Source of the DNA: Pseudomonas sp. GM79
GTDB taxonomy: Bacteria; Pseudomonadota; Gammaproteobacteria; Pseudomonadales; Pseudomonadaceae
Assembly (NCBI RefSeq): GCF_000282495.1
Contig: NZ_AKJE01000108.1
Coordinates: forward strand, 99,258-163,257
Length of the DNA stretch: 64,000 nt
Direction of reading: 5' to 3'
Positions 26,747-35,555 of the stretch are shown here, piece after piece (the first letter of the stretch is position 1; each line of letters starts with the position of its first letter). The position numbers were made by a program, and so were the translations under genes. The notes beneath the pieces are model-generated. The model was given only the letters and a program-made list of their open reading frames with translations, was not told where the DNA came from and ran no database searches.

Positions 26747-26909
26747 CCAGGCTGTGTGAAAACGCATGCACCGTTTTGAAGTCTGCGTTGCTACGTAAAA
26801 TCTGGCAGCGTTCGGCTGGTCAGCCAGACCTAAAGTTTGCGTAGGAATGCGATTTTCGTTGCGGTTCTCGAGTGTCAAACTCGCTCTAGAACGTTTTCAC
26901 ACAGCCTGG
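26747..26909. mobile_element. MITE-like repeat, copy 2
   Basis: 163 bases with perfect 18-base terminal inverted repeats (CCAGGCTGTGTGAAAACG at 26747-26764 and its complement at 26892-26909). It is the better-preserved copy of the element at 22720-22884 and in the same orientation. No coding sequence is present. Confidence 0.8.
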
Positions 26910-27590
26910 ACCCATTGCGGCCACTCGCAGAGGTTGGTGGACAAGAAGCATTGTTCATATAGGACTCTCAAGTTCGTGTTGGGTGGAAAACCGCAGAGCA
27001 TTTTCCGCCAATGGTCATCCAGGCTACCTCGCTCTAGGAGCACCTTAGCCGCGACGCTCCACCCCTGCAAAGCCAACCCTCGATTACTGGCCAATAGACA
27101 CAAGCCGACCTATGCTCCAGCAGAATGTGATCTACCGCACGCTTGCGCGCCGCATATCGGGATGAGGATCTATCCTCTAACGACGGCTCGCCAAGGATAG
27201 GTAAAAAATTGCTATGAGCCGCCAGGATTGGGAACACAGCAACAGAAACGACCAACTTATCGCCGGACAAAGCGAGGCCGCTTCCGGCGAAACACTAACC
27301 TCTTACCGTACTGTCCAACACTTCGAATCCATCGAACCTGACTATCCGCAGCCCGCCAGCCAGGAGCCGGCAGGTTGTATCAAACTCCAACTTCACAGAC
27401 GGCCTATATTTCAGACACTTTGTCAGAAACAGGGGGGGGCTAATGATACTAATTATTTCTCCAGTGATAGAGGGCGGCTCGTTGTCTCCAATAACCTTGC
27501 TTTTGAAAAGATTAGAGGTTTTCTCGGATAAGTAAGTTGGAGTTTTTAAATTTGCATATGCATCAAATTACTCTGATGGAGAGTGCATAA
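26910..27590. other. Gap upstream of the UvrD-like helicase
   Basis: About 680 bases with no supported gene. A 105-codon plus-strand frame (27214-27531) has no family match, no ribosome site, and contains a run of eight G residues (27432-27439). The last 60 bases are AT-rich with GGAGAG before the helicase start, and so hold its promoter region. Confidence 0.45.
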
Positions 27591-29738
27591 ATGGCTGACA
27601 ACGAGAAGAATGCATCGGTGACTGAGATCAGTGATATTAATATTTTCGGAGCAACCAATCTGGATATGACTCAGCGCGAATTCTGCTTAGAGCCTGCAAA
27701 AGCGGTACGGTTGCTGGCGCCGGCAGGAAGCGGGAAAACATACTCCATTCTGTGGCGCTGTTTGGTGGCTGCGCGGCGAGCGGCTGCTAGGGGGGAGTCG
27801 GCACGTTTCTTAATATTTACATTTACGCGCGTCGCACGTGACGAACTGTGCGATCGTATTAAGAACGATTCCTCTTTTTCTGAGCTTGATGGGTGTGTTG
27901 AAGTAAATACCCTGAACGCATGGAGCTATCGCCGGCTCAAGCTCAGAATTCATAGCCCACGGCTCTTGACTTCCAGTAATGATCGCTCTTTTTTGGTAAG
28001 CAATGACTTGCAACCCATCTGGCAACAGCACCCGGCGTTGCGAGAAGTGTTGACAGACAGCAAGCTTAAAATTCGTGCTACAAAAAGCCTGATGGACAAG
28101 ATCGATTTTCTCAAAGGGCTTGGATTCCGCCATGACAAACATACAGATATCAAGTCATTCAAGAAACATGTGCGTTGGTTGGATCAGGCCGGACTTTATA
28201 ATCATGTAACGGCATTCTTAGAGTGGTTGCAGGATCTTGAGATTATTGAGCGCGAGGTCAGTGAAAGTCTGCAAATTTCTCAAACTTTCGAGCGGTTCAT
28301 GCTGTTCTGGTGCGAGGCAGTTGCACATCTGTATAAAGTCGCAAAAATTTCTCTAGAAGATCAGAAGTACTGGGGGTTGGTGGAGATGGAATGCGCGCTG
28401 AAAGAGCGCAAGTATACAACTGGAGCTGCGCGCTGCCATCATATAGTCGTTGATGAGTTTCAGGATGTTAATGCCCTTGATCTGAATTTGTTGAGTGTGA
28501 TTGCCAAGCTGAATAAGTCTGAGCTGTGCATAGTTGGTGATGACGATCAGGCTATTTATGAGTGGCGGGGCGCCTCGCCGGACTTCATATTGAGCCCAGA
28601 CGAGTTCGTTGGAAAAGAATATGCGCTGCATGTTCTTGAGATAAACTACCGTTGTCCGAATAATATAGTTGAGTATTCGCAAAGGCTTATCAAGCACAAT
28701 CAACGTCGTGTGGATAAAAACGTTCGTGCTGCATCGAAGGTCGTTGCCAATATCGATGTGGTACCCGTGCGCTCTGTCGAGGCATCCGTTGAGTATGTTC
28801 TGGCCCTTGTCAAGGACCTCCTCCAGAATGACAGCATAGGAAATATTGCTCTGATAAGTCGAAAGAGAAGCCAGATCATCCCTTATCAGATTGTTTTTGC
28901 TGGAGCAGACATACCTTTTTTTGCTGCAGAAGACCTGAATGTAATGCTAAGCAGTGCTTTTGAGGAACTTAAGCAACTGTTGGTTTTGAAGGCTCAATTC
29001 AAGGCACTGGCTCCATTTTGGCCAGACCCAGTCGAGAGTTTGCTCAAGTTGTGCGATAAGGTTAAACGCTATCCCTTGAAGAAGGAGGACCGTGCCAAGA
29101 TAAAGGGACATCTTCTATCAAGTCGACCAGGATCCCTAGAGGATGCGCTCAACGTATTTTATTTATATCAGGGTTCGCTAAAAGGGGATAATGCAGGCGG
29201 AAAGATGACAGGTGAGTTTTACCATGCAATACATGATTTCCTGCTCGCCGAGTCTGTGGCTTCGACAATTCATGTTCTCAGTGAACAATTTGATGGATTG
29301 CAGAAGGATTATGGGAAGTCGCAAGATGATATTTTCTATGCCGACCCGCCTTTTTTGTATCTTAGTGCTTATGCGGAGCGTTATGGCAATGACTATACTT
29401 CTTTCTATGAGGATGTAGAAAAGGCGATTTCTACACTTGTCCGCGTGTCTCCTAATGAGGATGACGTTGTTGATGGCCGGAAGCGTAAACTCCATCTGAT
29501 GACTGCGTTGCGTGCAAAGGGTAAGGAGTTTGATGTGGTGGTTATCCTGGATTGCAATCAAGATATATGGCCAAGTAAATTGGCGGATACAGTCGCACAG
29601 TTGGAGGCTGAGCGTCGCGTTTTTTATGTGGCATTTACACGCGGAAAAAAACAGGTGGTTTTGATGGTAAATTATCAAATGTTTCAGGAGCCTGCCTTTC
29701 CATCTCCATATATTCGGGAAATGGGGCTGGAAGCTTGA
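27591..29738 (+). CDS. UvrD/Rep-like superfamily 1 helicase, island-borne
   Basis: 715 residues. Walker A APAGSGKT is at 43-50, motif Ia in FTFTRVARDEL, motif II DEFQD at 288-292, motif III GDDDQAIYEWRGA at 316-328, NYRCP at 352-356, motif V near 625 (HLMTALRAKGKEFDVV) and motif VI ERRVFYVAFTRGKKQ near 680. All SF1A motifs are intact but no nuclease domain is fused. It is shorter and lower in GC than chromosomal UvrD or Rep and its codon use differs from the neighbours, which suggests transfer. Together with the downstream double-CxxC protein it may form a defence or mobile-element module; the function is not established. Confidence 0.85.
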   Translation: MADNEKNASVTEISDINIFGATNLDMTQREFCLEPAKAVRLLAPAGSGKTYSILWRCLVAARRAAARGESARFLIFTFTRVARDELCDRIKNDSSFSELDGCVEVNTLNAWSYRRLKLRIHSPRLLTSSNDRSFLVSNDLQPIWQQHPALREVLTDSKLKIRATKSLMDKIDFLKGLGFRHDKHTDIKSFKKHVRWLDQAGLYNHVTAFLEWLQDLEIIEREVSESLQISQTFERFMLFWCEAVAHLYKVAKISLEDQKYWGLVEMECALKERKYTTGAARCHHIVVDEFQDVNALDLNLLSVIAKLNKSELCIVGDDDQAIYEWRGASPDFILSPDEFVGKEYALHVLEINYRCPNNIVEYSQRLIKHNQRRVDKNVRAASKVVANIDVVPVRSVEASVEYVLALVKDLLQNDSIGNIALISRKRSQIIPYQIVFAGADIPFFAAEDLNVMLSSAFEELKQLLVLKAQFKALAPFWPDPVESLLKLCDKVKRYPLKKEDRAKIKGHLLSSRPGSLEDALNVFYLYQGSLKGDNAGGKMTGEFYHAIHDFLLAESVASTIHVLSEQFDGLQKDYGKSQDDIFYADPPFLYLSAYAERYGNDYTSFYEDVEKAISTLVRVSPNEDDVVDGRKRKLHLMTALRAKGKEFDVVVILDCNQDIWPSKLADTVAQLEAERRVFYVAFTRGKKQVVLMVNYQMFQEPAFPSPYIREMGLEA

Positions 29739-29794
29739 TTTAGGTTTTTGTTATAGGGCTGGCTTAGTGCTTTTCGATGGTTTCAACGCTCTAA

Positions 29795-29885
29795 CGTGGA
29801 AAGCTAGGTGGGACGTTCTGCGTCCAACCGAGAGCAGACGCGAAGCGTCTACGACTGCATTCACACGCAGGAGCGTGGAACCAAT
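29795..29885. repeat. Three-hairpin intergenic repeat (Pseudomonas type)
   Basis: Three small stem-loops follow one another: GGACG-TTCTG-CGTCC (29812-29826), AGACGC-GAA-GCGTCT (29836-29850) and CACGC-AGGA-GCGTG (29863-29877). The pattern matches a degenerate copy of a known Pseudomonas intergenic repeat built of GGGACGC and TTCCCACG hairpins. It separates the helicase gene from the next gene. Confidence 0.6.
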
Positions 29886-29920
29886 AAAATAGTTACGTAG
29901 CCTGCGATTTGGAGAGAGTT

Positions 29921-30649
29921 ATGCCAAATAAAGGAACTAAGGTTTATTGCCCTAATTGCAGGAAATTTACCATTTGCCGTGCCTTATCTCCAACAAAAGC
30001 TGGAAAGCCTAAAGCTCAACGATGGTACAAGACAGATCATAGAGATATATCTTGGTTCCGTCGCGCAAGAGCGTGCTCAAGTTGTGAGTCATTATTCCTT
30101 ACAGCTGAAATAGATGAGAGAATACTTGAGGAGCTCATAGCTTTAAGAACCAATCTAGCAAAAAAAAATTTAGCGATTGTAGGGCATGTGCGTTCGACAA
30201 GACCTTGGCTAGTGCGAACGGAGGATGTGCCACGTGAATTAGCAGAAGAGTTCATTCGTCGAACGGCTTGGTGGCATACTCACTCATCTGGCTCACCTGT
30301 TAGAGCCCCAAAACATTCTGATCGGATTTATAGAAGCCACCACGGCTGGACGATTGATTTTGGAGCAAATTCATTTTTGGTGGGGAAGGCTATAAGTAGA
30401 TGCAGCATCGAAATAAACAAATTCATTGATGGCTCCATTAGCGGTAATTTGCAAGAGATAGTCGATTTAAAGAAAAAGCTAATAATGCATATTCGAGGCG
30501 CAGTGGCCAATAATAACCAAGATGAATACGCGGGCTACTATTCGTTAACAGGCCCGGACATGATGTTTGGCGCGCAATCGATTGATGTTGAAGATGGTGC
30601 TAACTTTATCATCCAAAAATCTGGAATCAATGAGTTAATATGCCCGTAG
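29921..30649 (+). CDS. Unrecognised protein with N-terminal double-CxxC zinc-ribbon-like region
   Basis: 242 residues from the ATG at 29921, with GGAG six bases upstream. Cysteines C10/C13 and C52/C55 form two CxxC pairs, and the run RRARACSSCESLFLT resembles the zinc ribbon of NrdR-type regulators. The remaining 185 residues (for example WWHTHSSGSPVRAPKHSDRI and GWTIDFGANSFLVGKAI) match no family that I recognise. It is low in GC like the helicase 180 bases upstream and points the same way. A nucleic-acid-binding partner of the helicase is a guess from context. Confidence 0.75.
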   Translation: MPNKGTKVYCPNCRKFTICRALSPTKAGKPKAQRWYKTDHRDISWFRRARACSSCESLFLTAEIDERILEELIALRTNLAKKNLAIVGHVRSTRPWLVRTEDVPRELAEEFIRRTAWWHTHSSGSPVRAPKHSDRIYRSHHGWTIDFGANSFLVGKAISRCSIEINKFIDGSISGNLQEIVDLKKKLIMHIRGAVANNNQDEYAGYYSLTGPDMMFGAQSIDVEDGANFIIQKSGINELICP

Positions 30650-30740
30650 GATGGGCTGGCCTAAGCACCGATTTTAAGAAATGGGAAACGGCATTTAAGT
30701 ACAGGTACTGTGGTCAAAAATGGTTGGAGCAATGTAGTAT

Positions 30741-30804
30741 GTTCGACCCCGGCTTCGCACCATATTTATCAAAGGCCTGCATGAGGTTTCTCATGCAGGC
30801 CTTT
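30741..30804 (+). repeat. tRNA-3'-end-like sequence plus terminator (candidate right att site)
   Basis: GTTCGACCCCGGCTTCGCAC followed by CAT (30741-30763) resembles a T-loop and acceptor end. A perfect 14-base hairpin, AAAGGCCTGCATGA with its complement (30771-30804), follows, with a weak T-run. The left counterpart at 18913 shares the GTTCGA..CCGGCTTCG..CACCAT pattern and the hairpin-then-GTTTCTG layout, but the two are not identical. Confidence 0.5.
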
Positions 30805-30924
30805 GTCGTTTCTGCCTCTCAATTTTTGACAGGCGCTATCGTTGATACCCGTCACAAGAATTTCAGCTGCGATGCTCGCTATCTCGCTTGTATCGACCCT
30901 GAGTACCTTCAGTTCAAAAAGCAG

Positions 30925-31350
30925 CTACTTCTGCTTCCATTTCCCACCACCGGTTTCGCAATCGATCCTGGCTTGCGGCAGGTTCTCGACGCTGTAGTAA
31001 TACGTGATGACCTGGGCATTGTCAGGAATGTTCAGCGGTTTGCTGTTCTTGTCTTTGCTGATGGATTGAGGGTTGGCTAGCGCCTCTGGAGTCAAAGTGC
31101 CCAGGCAGGTGGCCTGATAACGATCGGCACACTGTGAGACTTTTTTCTTGGTGCTGGTCAGCATTTCCTTGCTCTCATTGCTGCAGGACCAATCAATAGA
31201 GTCCACGGGCATCCCTTCGTACTCATAGCAGCTGTGTGTTTCGATCGCGGGAACGGAAGGGCTTTGGGATCGGGTTTTGACGTCGCATCCTTGTGCCATC
31301 GCCAGCCCGGGGCACAGGCAGATGATCAGAAGCAGAAGAAGTCTGTTCAT
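30925..31350 (-). CDS. Secreted protein of unknown function
   Basis: 141 residues with a signal peptide (LLLLLIICLCPGLAMAQG, cleavage at AMA-QG). The mature part carries six cysteines (GCDV, HSCYE, WSCS, QCADR, ATCLG, DCETG), suggesting disulfides in the periplasm. No domain is recognised. It is the first backbone gene to the right of the island, transcribed toward the candidate att site. Confidence 0.75.
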   Translation of the reverse strand: MNRLLLLLIICLCPGLAMAQGCDVKTRSQSPSVPAIETHSCYEYEGMPVDSIDWSCSNESKEMLTSTKKKVSQCADRYQATCLGTLTPEALANPQSISKDKNSKPLNIPDNAQVITYYYSVENLPQARIDCETGGGKWKQK

Positions 31351-31397
31351 CGGTATTTCCTCTCATCCAGCGCCCCATGCGGGGATCGGGAAGTCAG

Positions 31398-31682
31398 CTA
31401 CACAAATGGCTGGCCGGTAAAACCACGTGGCAGTCTTTGCAACCCGGGCATTTCGATCAGCCGCTGGGTCCAGGCCGCGCGCCAGTCATTGGCGGCGTGG
31501 GTGGCTTTGGCCTTGCGTGCGGCCCGACGTGCAGCGTTGCGTTCGGCTTTGCGCGCTTCTTTGAACGCATCGGTGTTTCGGCAGCTTCGGCATTTCACCC
31601 GGGTCAGTATGCTGCTTGAAGTCAGGTTGCTGCCTTTGTGTCCGCAGGCCAGGTGCCCGCCGACTTTGAAGTGAGTGACCAT
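31398..31682 (-). CDS. Small cysteine-containing basic protein
   Basis: 94 residues from the ATG at 31682, with AAGGAG seven bases upstream. A GHLACGHKG stretch, a later CRSCRNTD pair and a run of Ala/Arg/Lys residues (RNAARRAARKAK) point to a zinc-stabilised, nucleic-acid-binding style protein. The family is not recognised. Confidence 0.65.
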   Translation of the reverse strand: MVTHFKVGGHLACGHKGSNLTSSSILTRVKCRSCRNTDAFKEARKAERNAARRAARKAKATHAANDWRAAWTQRLIEMPGLQRLPRGFTGQPFV

Positions 31683-31752
31683 TGGGTATCTCCTTCGTGA
31701 TGTGTAATCGTTCGACAGACGGGCGAGGGCGTTCGTTCGCTATACAGCAGGC

Positions 31753-31780
31753 AAAAAAAAGGCCCGCATGCGGGCGGGCC
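31753..31780 (-). terminator. Rho-independent terminator, minus strand
   Basis: Read on the minus strand, GGCCCGC and GCGGGCC form the stem (31761-31780) followed by eight T residues (A run at 31753-31760 on the plus strand). It lies between another terminator and the next gene. Confidence 0.8.
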
Positions 31781-31861
31781 AGGGGGATTTCTTGAAAGGA
31801 GTGGATGCACTGTAGGGGATGAGTTGTGAAGGCCGTGTGAAATGGGAAAAGACACAAACAA

Positions 31862-31887
31862 AAAAATCCCGGCAAATTTGGCCGGGT
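31862..31887 (-). terminator. Rho-independent terminator, minus strand
   Basis: On the minus strand CCCGGC-CAAATTT-GCCGGG is followed by A and then a T-run (A residues at 31861-31866 and before on the plus strand). It is about 100 bases downstream of the stop at 31990 and probably ends that transcript. Confidence 0.8.
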
Positions 31888-31989
31888 GGGTGTGTAGCGC
31901 ATGACAGGCAGGTATAAACCTGGTGACGATTGTCACCGTTCAGGTGCCCTGAAGGGGGCTTTGTGCATGGCTCAAGTACTTGGGTCGAC

Positions 31990-32220
31990 TCATCTGAACC
32001 GAGGCAGCGGCGGCTCTACAGGTTTGAGTGCAGACAGCGCGCTGCGAATCTGCGGCGTGTCTTTCTCGATGTCATTCAGACGATCGCGAATCCTGAGGGC
32101 TGTCGGATGCCCCCCTTGGTTATCAACCCAGTCGGCGATTTCCTTGCAGGCAGCGGCAAGGCGCGCCTGACGGGAGTCAAGCAGGGTAAGCAGGGTGGTG
32201 ATGGACTCTTTCTCGGACAT
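31990..32220 (-). CDS. Small hypothetical protein
   Basis: 76 residues from the ATG at 32220, with GGAGG about eight bases upstream; an alternative GTG three codons earlier overlaps that site. The sequence (TTLLTLLDSRQARLAAACKE, then IRDRLNDIEKDTPQIRSALS) looks helical and soluble. No family is recognised. Two terminators follow it. Confidence 0.65.
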   Translation of the reverse strand: MSEKESITTLLTLLDSRQARLAAACKEIADWVDNQGGHPTALRIRDRLNDIEKDTPQIRSALSALKPVEPPLPRFR

Positions 32221-32260
32221 GACATACACCTCCGTTCAAAGAAATCGGGTAAAGGGCAAC

Positions 32261-32285
32261 AAAAAGCCCGCGGGGGAGCGAGCTT
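32261..32285 (-). terminator. Rho-independent terminator, minus strand
   Basis: AGCTCGC and GCGGGCT pair with one wobble around TCCCC, followed by TTTTTG on the minus strand. It ends the transcript of the gene at 32352-32609. Confidence 0.75.
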
Positions 32286-32351
32286 TCTGCCGATGGGTCG
32301 CTGATCCTTCAGCTCCTTTGAGTATAGACCCGGAAATAAAACAGGTCAGCT

Positions 32352-32609
32352 TCAGGCCAGCCGGGACTTCGGCGAGCTGACCGCGTTAAGCCGCCGACAT
32401 TCGCGTGCGGCGTCCTCTTCAAGATCGAAGCCGTCACCGATGAAGCCGCGAGTGCGGGTATCGGTAATGCGATACCAGACGGCAGCATCGGGTGGCGGGT
32501 GATCGGGTTCTCCGGCCCGGCGACCATGAATGATGATCTTGTTGCAGCGCTTCACAACGAAAATGTCTTCCATGGCGTCACCGAAGCTATTCGTATTCAG
32601 ATCAAGCAT
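32352..32609 (-). CDS. Small hypothetical protein
   Basis: 85 residues from the ATG at 32609 (AAAGGG upstream); the inner methionine at 32573 lacks a ribosome site. The sequence contains EDIFVVKRCNKIIIHGRRAG and YRITDTRTRGFIGDGFDLEE, conserved in appearance but of unknown function. It lies just downstream of the topoisomerase IB gene on the same strand. Confidence 0.65.
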   Translation of the reverse strand: MLDLNTNSFGDAMEDIFVVKRCNKIIIHGRRAGEPDHPPPDAAVWYRITDTRTRGFIGDGFDLEEDAARECRRLNAVSSPKSRLA

Positions 32610-32678
32610 AGAAGCCCTTTGCAATCACGCAAAAAAAGGACAGGTCAGTTCGTCGGTTTAGTTCGCCTCGAAGAGGTC

Positions 32679-33716
32679 TTAGGGTGTTTCAGCCGTCTCG
32701 ATAAGCTTCTCCAGAAGCACAGCCAAAGCGACTTCTTCTGCCCTCAACCTTTTACGTCCTCTTGATCGCGGCAGTCTGGATAATGCGCCCTGCATGAAAC
32801 CATCGACGACCGCCGGATGGATGTAGCACTTGCGGCAAACCGCCGGAGTGTTGCCCAACTGCCGGGCGACGTTCTTGACCATTTCCACCACATGGCGCTT
32901 CGCGTCGGCTTCCGATTCCCACTGCAACTCGCGCAGCACCGCCAATGCCAACGCACTGCCGGCCCAAGTGCGGTAGTCCTTTGCGGTGAAATCGGCGCCG
33001 GTCAGCGTCTTTAAGTAGGCGTTGACGTCGGAGGAACTGATGGTGTGCCGCTCGCCGTTTTCGTCCAGATACTGAAAGAGGTTTTGCCCGGGGATTTCCA
33101 GGCAGCGTTTGATGATTCGCGCCAGGCGCCGGTCTTTGACGGTGATCTGGTGCTCGATGCCGCTCTTGCCGCGAAACTGGAACAGGATTGCGCTGCCGTT
33201 GACCTCGACATGACGGTTGCGCAGGGTCGTCAGGCCGTAGGAGCGATTGTCCCGGGCGTATTGCGTGTTGCCGACGCGGATCAGCGTCGCATCGAGCAAG
33301 GTAATCACCGTGGCCATGACCTTGTCGCGGCTGAAGCCGGGGGCCGCCAGTAGCGCTTCCAGTTGCTTGCGCAGTTTCGGCAGGGCCAGGCCGAAGTCCC
33401 GCAAGCGCGAATATTTGTCGGCATCACGCACTTCTCGCCAGCGCGGGTGATAACGGTATTGCTTGCGACCGCGAGCGTCGCGGCCGGTGGCTTGCAGATG
33501 GCCGCGCGGGTCGGGGCAGATCCACACATCGGTGTAGGCGGGCGGCACCGCGAGTGCATTGATGCGTTTGATTTCATCCGGATCGGTAATGCGCTGACCC
33601 GCCGGGTCGAAGTAGCAAAACTTGCTGCGCAGGAGTTTGCGGGTGATGCCAGGCTGGCTGTCATCGACGTAATGCAGGTCGGGCGGCAGAACATCGGGCA
33701 ACGCGGTATCTGGCAT
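32679..33716 (-). CDS. DNA topoisomerase IB
   Basis: 345 residues from the ATG at 33716; an upstream ATG at 33743 is also possible. It matches the bacterial type IB enzymes: KFCYFDPAGQRITDPDEIKR at the N-terminus, the catalytic arginine in the RVGNTQYARDNRSYGLTTL region, then KDYRTWAGS and the nucleophile tyrosine in CRKCYIHPAVV. It relaxes supercoils by nicking one strand through a 3'-phosphotyrosine. The gene is intact and convergent with nothing nearby. Confidence 0.9.
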   Translation of the reverse strand: MPDTALPDVLPPDLHYVDDSQPGITRKLLRSKFCYFDPAGQRITDPDEIKRINALAVPPAYTDVWICPDPRGHLQATGRDARGRKQYRYHPRWREVRDADKYSRLRDFGLALPKLRKQLEALLAAPGFSRDKVMATVITLLDATLIRVGNTQYARDNRSYGLTTLRNRHVEVNGSAILFQFRGKSGIEHQITVKDRRLARIIKRCLEIPGQNLFQYLDENGERHTISSSDVNAYLKTLTGADFTAKDYRTWAGSALALAVLRELQWESEADAKRHVVEMVKNVARQLGNTPAVCRKCYIHPAVVDGFMQGALSRLPRSRGRKRLRAEEVALAVLLEKLIETAETP

Positions 33717-33791
33717 GGCGGGCAATCCTGGGTGACGAATCATGGGGCGTTAAGCCATTGACCTCGCGTCATCGTCGGGGTGCCGACGGAT

Positions 33792-34871
33792 TCAGGCCAG
33801 CACCGCCACCGCTTTGATTTGCGCCCAGAGTTGCTGTCCGGGGTGCACGCCCAGTTGATCCCGGGAATAGCGGGTGATTCGCGCCAGTAGCGGTGTGCCG
33901 GCCGCGTTCAGGCGGATCAGTACGTGAGCGGCGTTATCGGCACCGATTTCACTGATCACCGTGACCGGCAGGCGATTGAGAATACTGCTTTGCTCGACGC
34001 CTTGCAGGCTCAGGCTGACATCCCGCGCCTGGACCTTGCAGCGCAGCGCCTGGCCCTCGGCCATCGGCGAATGGGCGACCCGAATGCTCAGCTCCGTGTT
34101 GGGCAGTTGCAAGGTCAACAACTGGTAGTCGGCGTCATAAGCGCTGACATGCCCTTCGATCACCACACCGGCATCGTCGCCAAGCGCCAGCGGCAGATCG
34201 AGCCGGGCCAGGGTTTCGCCGATGGCGCCGCTGGCCAAAGCCTTGCCGTTGCTGAGCAGAACGAGGTGGTCGGCGAGCCGCGCGACTTCATCCTGGGAGT
34301 GGCTGACGTACAGCACGGGGATGTCTAGCTCATCGTGCAGCCGTTGCAGATATGGCAGGATTTCGTTCTTACGCTGGGTATCGAGCGCCGCCAGCGGCTC
34401 ATCCATCAGCAATAGTTTCGGGCTGGTGAGCAGGGCACGAGCGATGCCGATCCGCTGGCGCTCACCGCCAGAAAGGTTCTGCGGATCACGGGCCAGCAAA
34501 TGGCCAATCCCCAGCAACTCAGTGGCATGGGCCATGTCGACCCGGCGCTGTTGGCGGGGAATACGTCTGAGGCCGAACTCCAGATTGGCCCGCACCGATA
34601 AATGCGGGAACAGGCTGGCTTCCTGGAAAACGTAACCCAGGGCGCGTTTATGCGGCGGGACAAAAATACCCTTGTCGCTGTCTTCCCAGACTTCATCGTT
34701 GACCTGAATAAAACCCTGCCCGGCCTGTTCCAGACCGGCGATGCAGCGCAGGCACGTGGTTTTTCCCGAGCCGGAATGGCCGTAAAGCGCGGTCACTCCG
34801 CGGCCAGGCAGTTGCAGGTCCACATCCAGGGAGAATCCCGAATAATTCAGTTTCAAGCGCGCATGAATCAT
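33792..34871 (-). CDS. modC: Molybdate ABC transporter ATP-binding protein
   Basis: 359 residues. Walker A GHSGSGKT is at 31-38, the signature is LSGGERQRIGIARAL, and Walker B is LLLMDEPLAALD. The C-terminal third is a MOP/TOBE oxyanion-binding domain (VQARDVSLSLQGVEQSSILN). It powers molybdate import with ModB, whose stop is four bases before this start. It is the last gene of a modA-modB-modC order on the minus strand. Confidence 0.95.
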   Translation of the reverse strand: MIHARLKLNYSGFSLDVDLQLPGRGVTALYGHSGSGKTTCLRCIAGLEQAGQGFIQVNDEVWEDSDKGIFVPPHKRALGYVFQEASLFPHLSVRANLEFGLRRIPRQQRRVDMAHATELLGIGHLLARDPQNLSGGERQRIGIARALLTSPKLLLMDEPLAALDTQRKNEILPYLQRLHDELDIPVLYVSHSQDEVARLADHLVLLSNGKALASGAIGETLARLDLPLALGDDAGVVIEGHVSAYDADYQLLTLQLPNTELSIRVAHSPMAEGQALRCKVQARDVSLSLQGVEQSSILNRLPVTVISEIGADNAAHVLIRLNAAGTPLLARITRYSRDQLGVHPGQQLWAQIKAVAVLA

Positions 34872-34874
34872 CGA

Positions 34875-35555
34875 TCAGCTCCAGACCGCTTTGGTTTTAC
34901 GGCTGGAGTAGAGCGCCAGCAATACTGCAAACGAGAACACCAGCATCGACCCGGCCAGCCAATGAGCCTGGGCGTATTCCATGGCTTCGACGTGATCGTA
35001 GATCTGCACCGAGACCACGCGAGTCTTGTCGGGAATGTTGCCGCCGATCATCAGTACTACACCGAACTCGCCAACAGTGTGGGCGAAACCGAGAATGGCC
35101 GCGGTGATGAAACCGGGGCGGGCCAGCGGCACAATCACGCTGAAGAACGTGTCCCAGGGATTGGCGCGCAAGGTTGCAGCCACTTCCAACGGGCGAGTGC
35201 CGATGGCGGAAAAAGCATTTTGCAGTGGTTGGATCACGAACGGCATCGAGTACAGCACCGAGCCGATCACCAACCCCGCAAAACTAAAGGTCAAGGTGCC
35301 GAGCCCTAGCGATTGGGTGAACTGGCCGACCCACCCGTTAGGACCGAGCGCCAGCAACAAATAAAAGCCAATCACCGTGGGCGGCAGTACCAAGGGCAGG
35401 GCGACGATCGCCCCGATCGGGCCGCGCAGCCAGGACTGGGTACGCGACAGCCATAACGCAATCGGAGTGCCGATGACCAACAGGATCACGGTCGTCAGGG
35501 ACGCCAGTTTGAGAGTCAGCCAGATGGCGGAATAATCGGCACTCGATAGCGTCAT
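34875..35555 (-). CDS. modB: Molybdate ABC transporter permease
   Basis: 226 residues with five membrane spans. The permease loop reads AFSAIGTRPLEVAATLRANP followed by WDTFFSVIVPLARPG, and VGEFGVVLMIGGNIP is typical of ModB. Its start is immediately after the modA stop (35556), so the two are co-translated. It forms the channel dimer. Confidence 0.95.
   Translation of the reverse strand: MTLSSADYSAIWLTLKLASLTTVILLVIGTPIALWLSRTQSWLRGPIGAIVALPLVLPPTVIGFYLLLALGPNGWVGQFTQSLGLGTLTFSFAGLVIGSVLYSMPFVIQPLQNAFSAIGTRPLEVAATLRANPWDTFFSVIVPLARPGFITAAILGFAHTVGEFGVVLMIGGNIPDKTRVVSVQIYDHVEAMEYAQAHWLAGSMLVFSFAVLLALYSSRKTKAVWS

Noticed and set aside
27214..27531. 105-codon plus-strand frame before the UvrD-like gene
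   Set aside because: No ribosome site or family match and it contains an eight-G run; not supportable as a gene.
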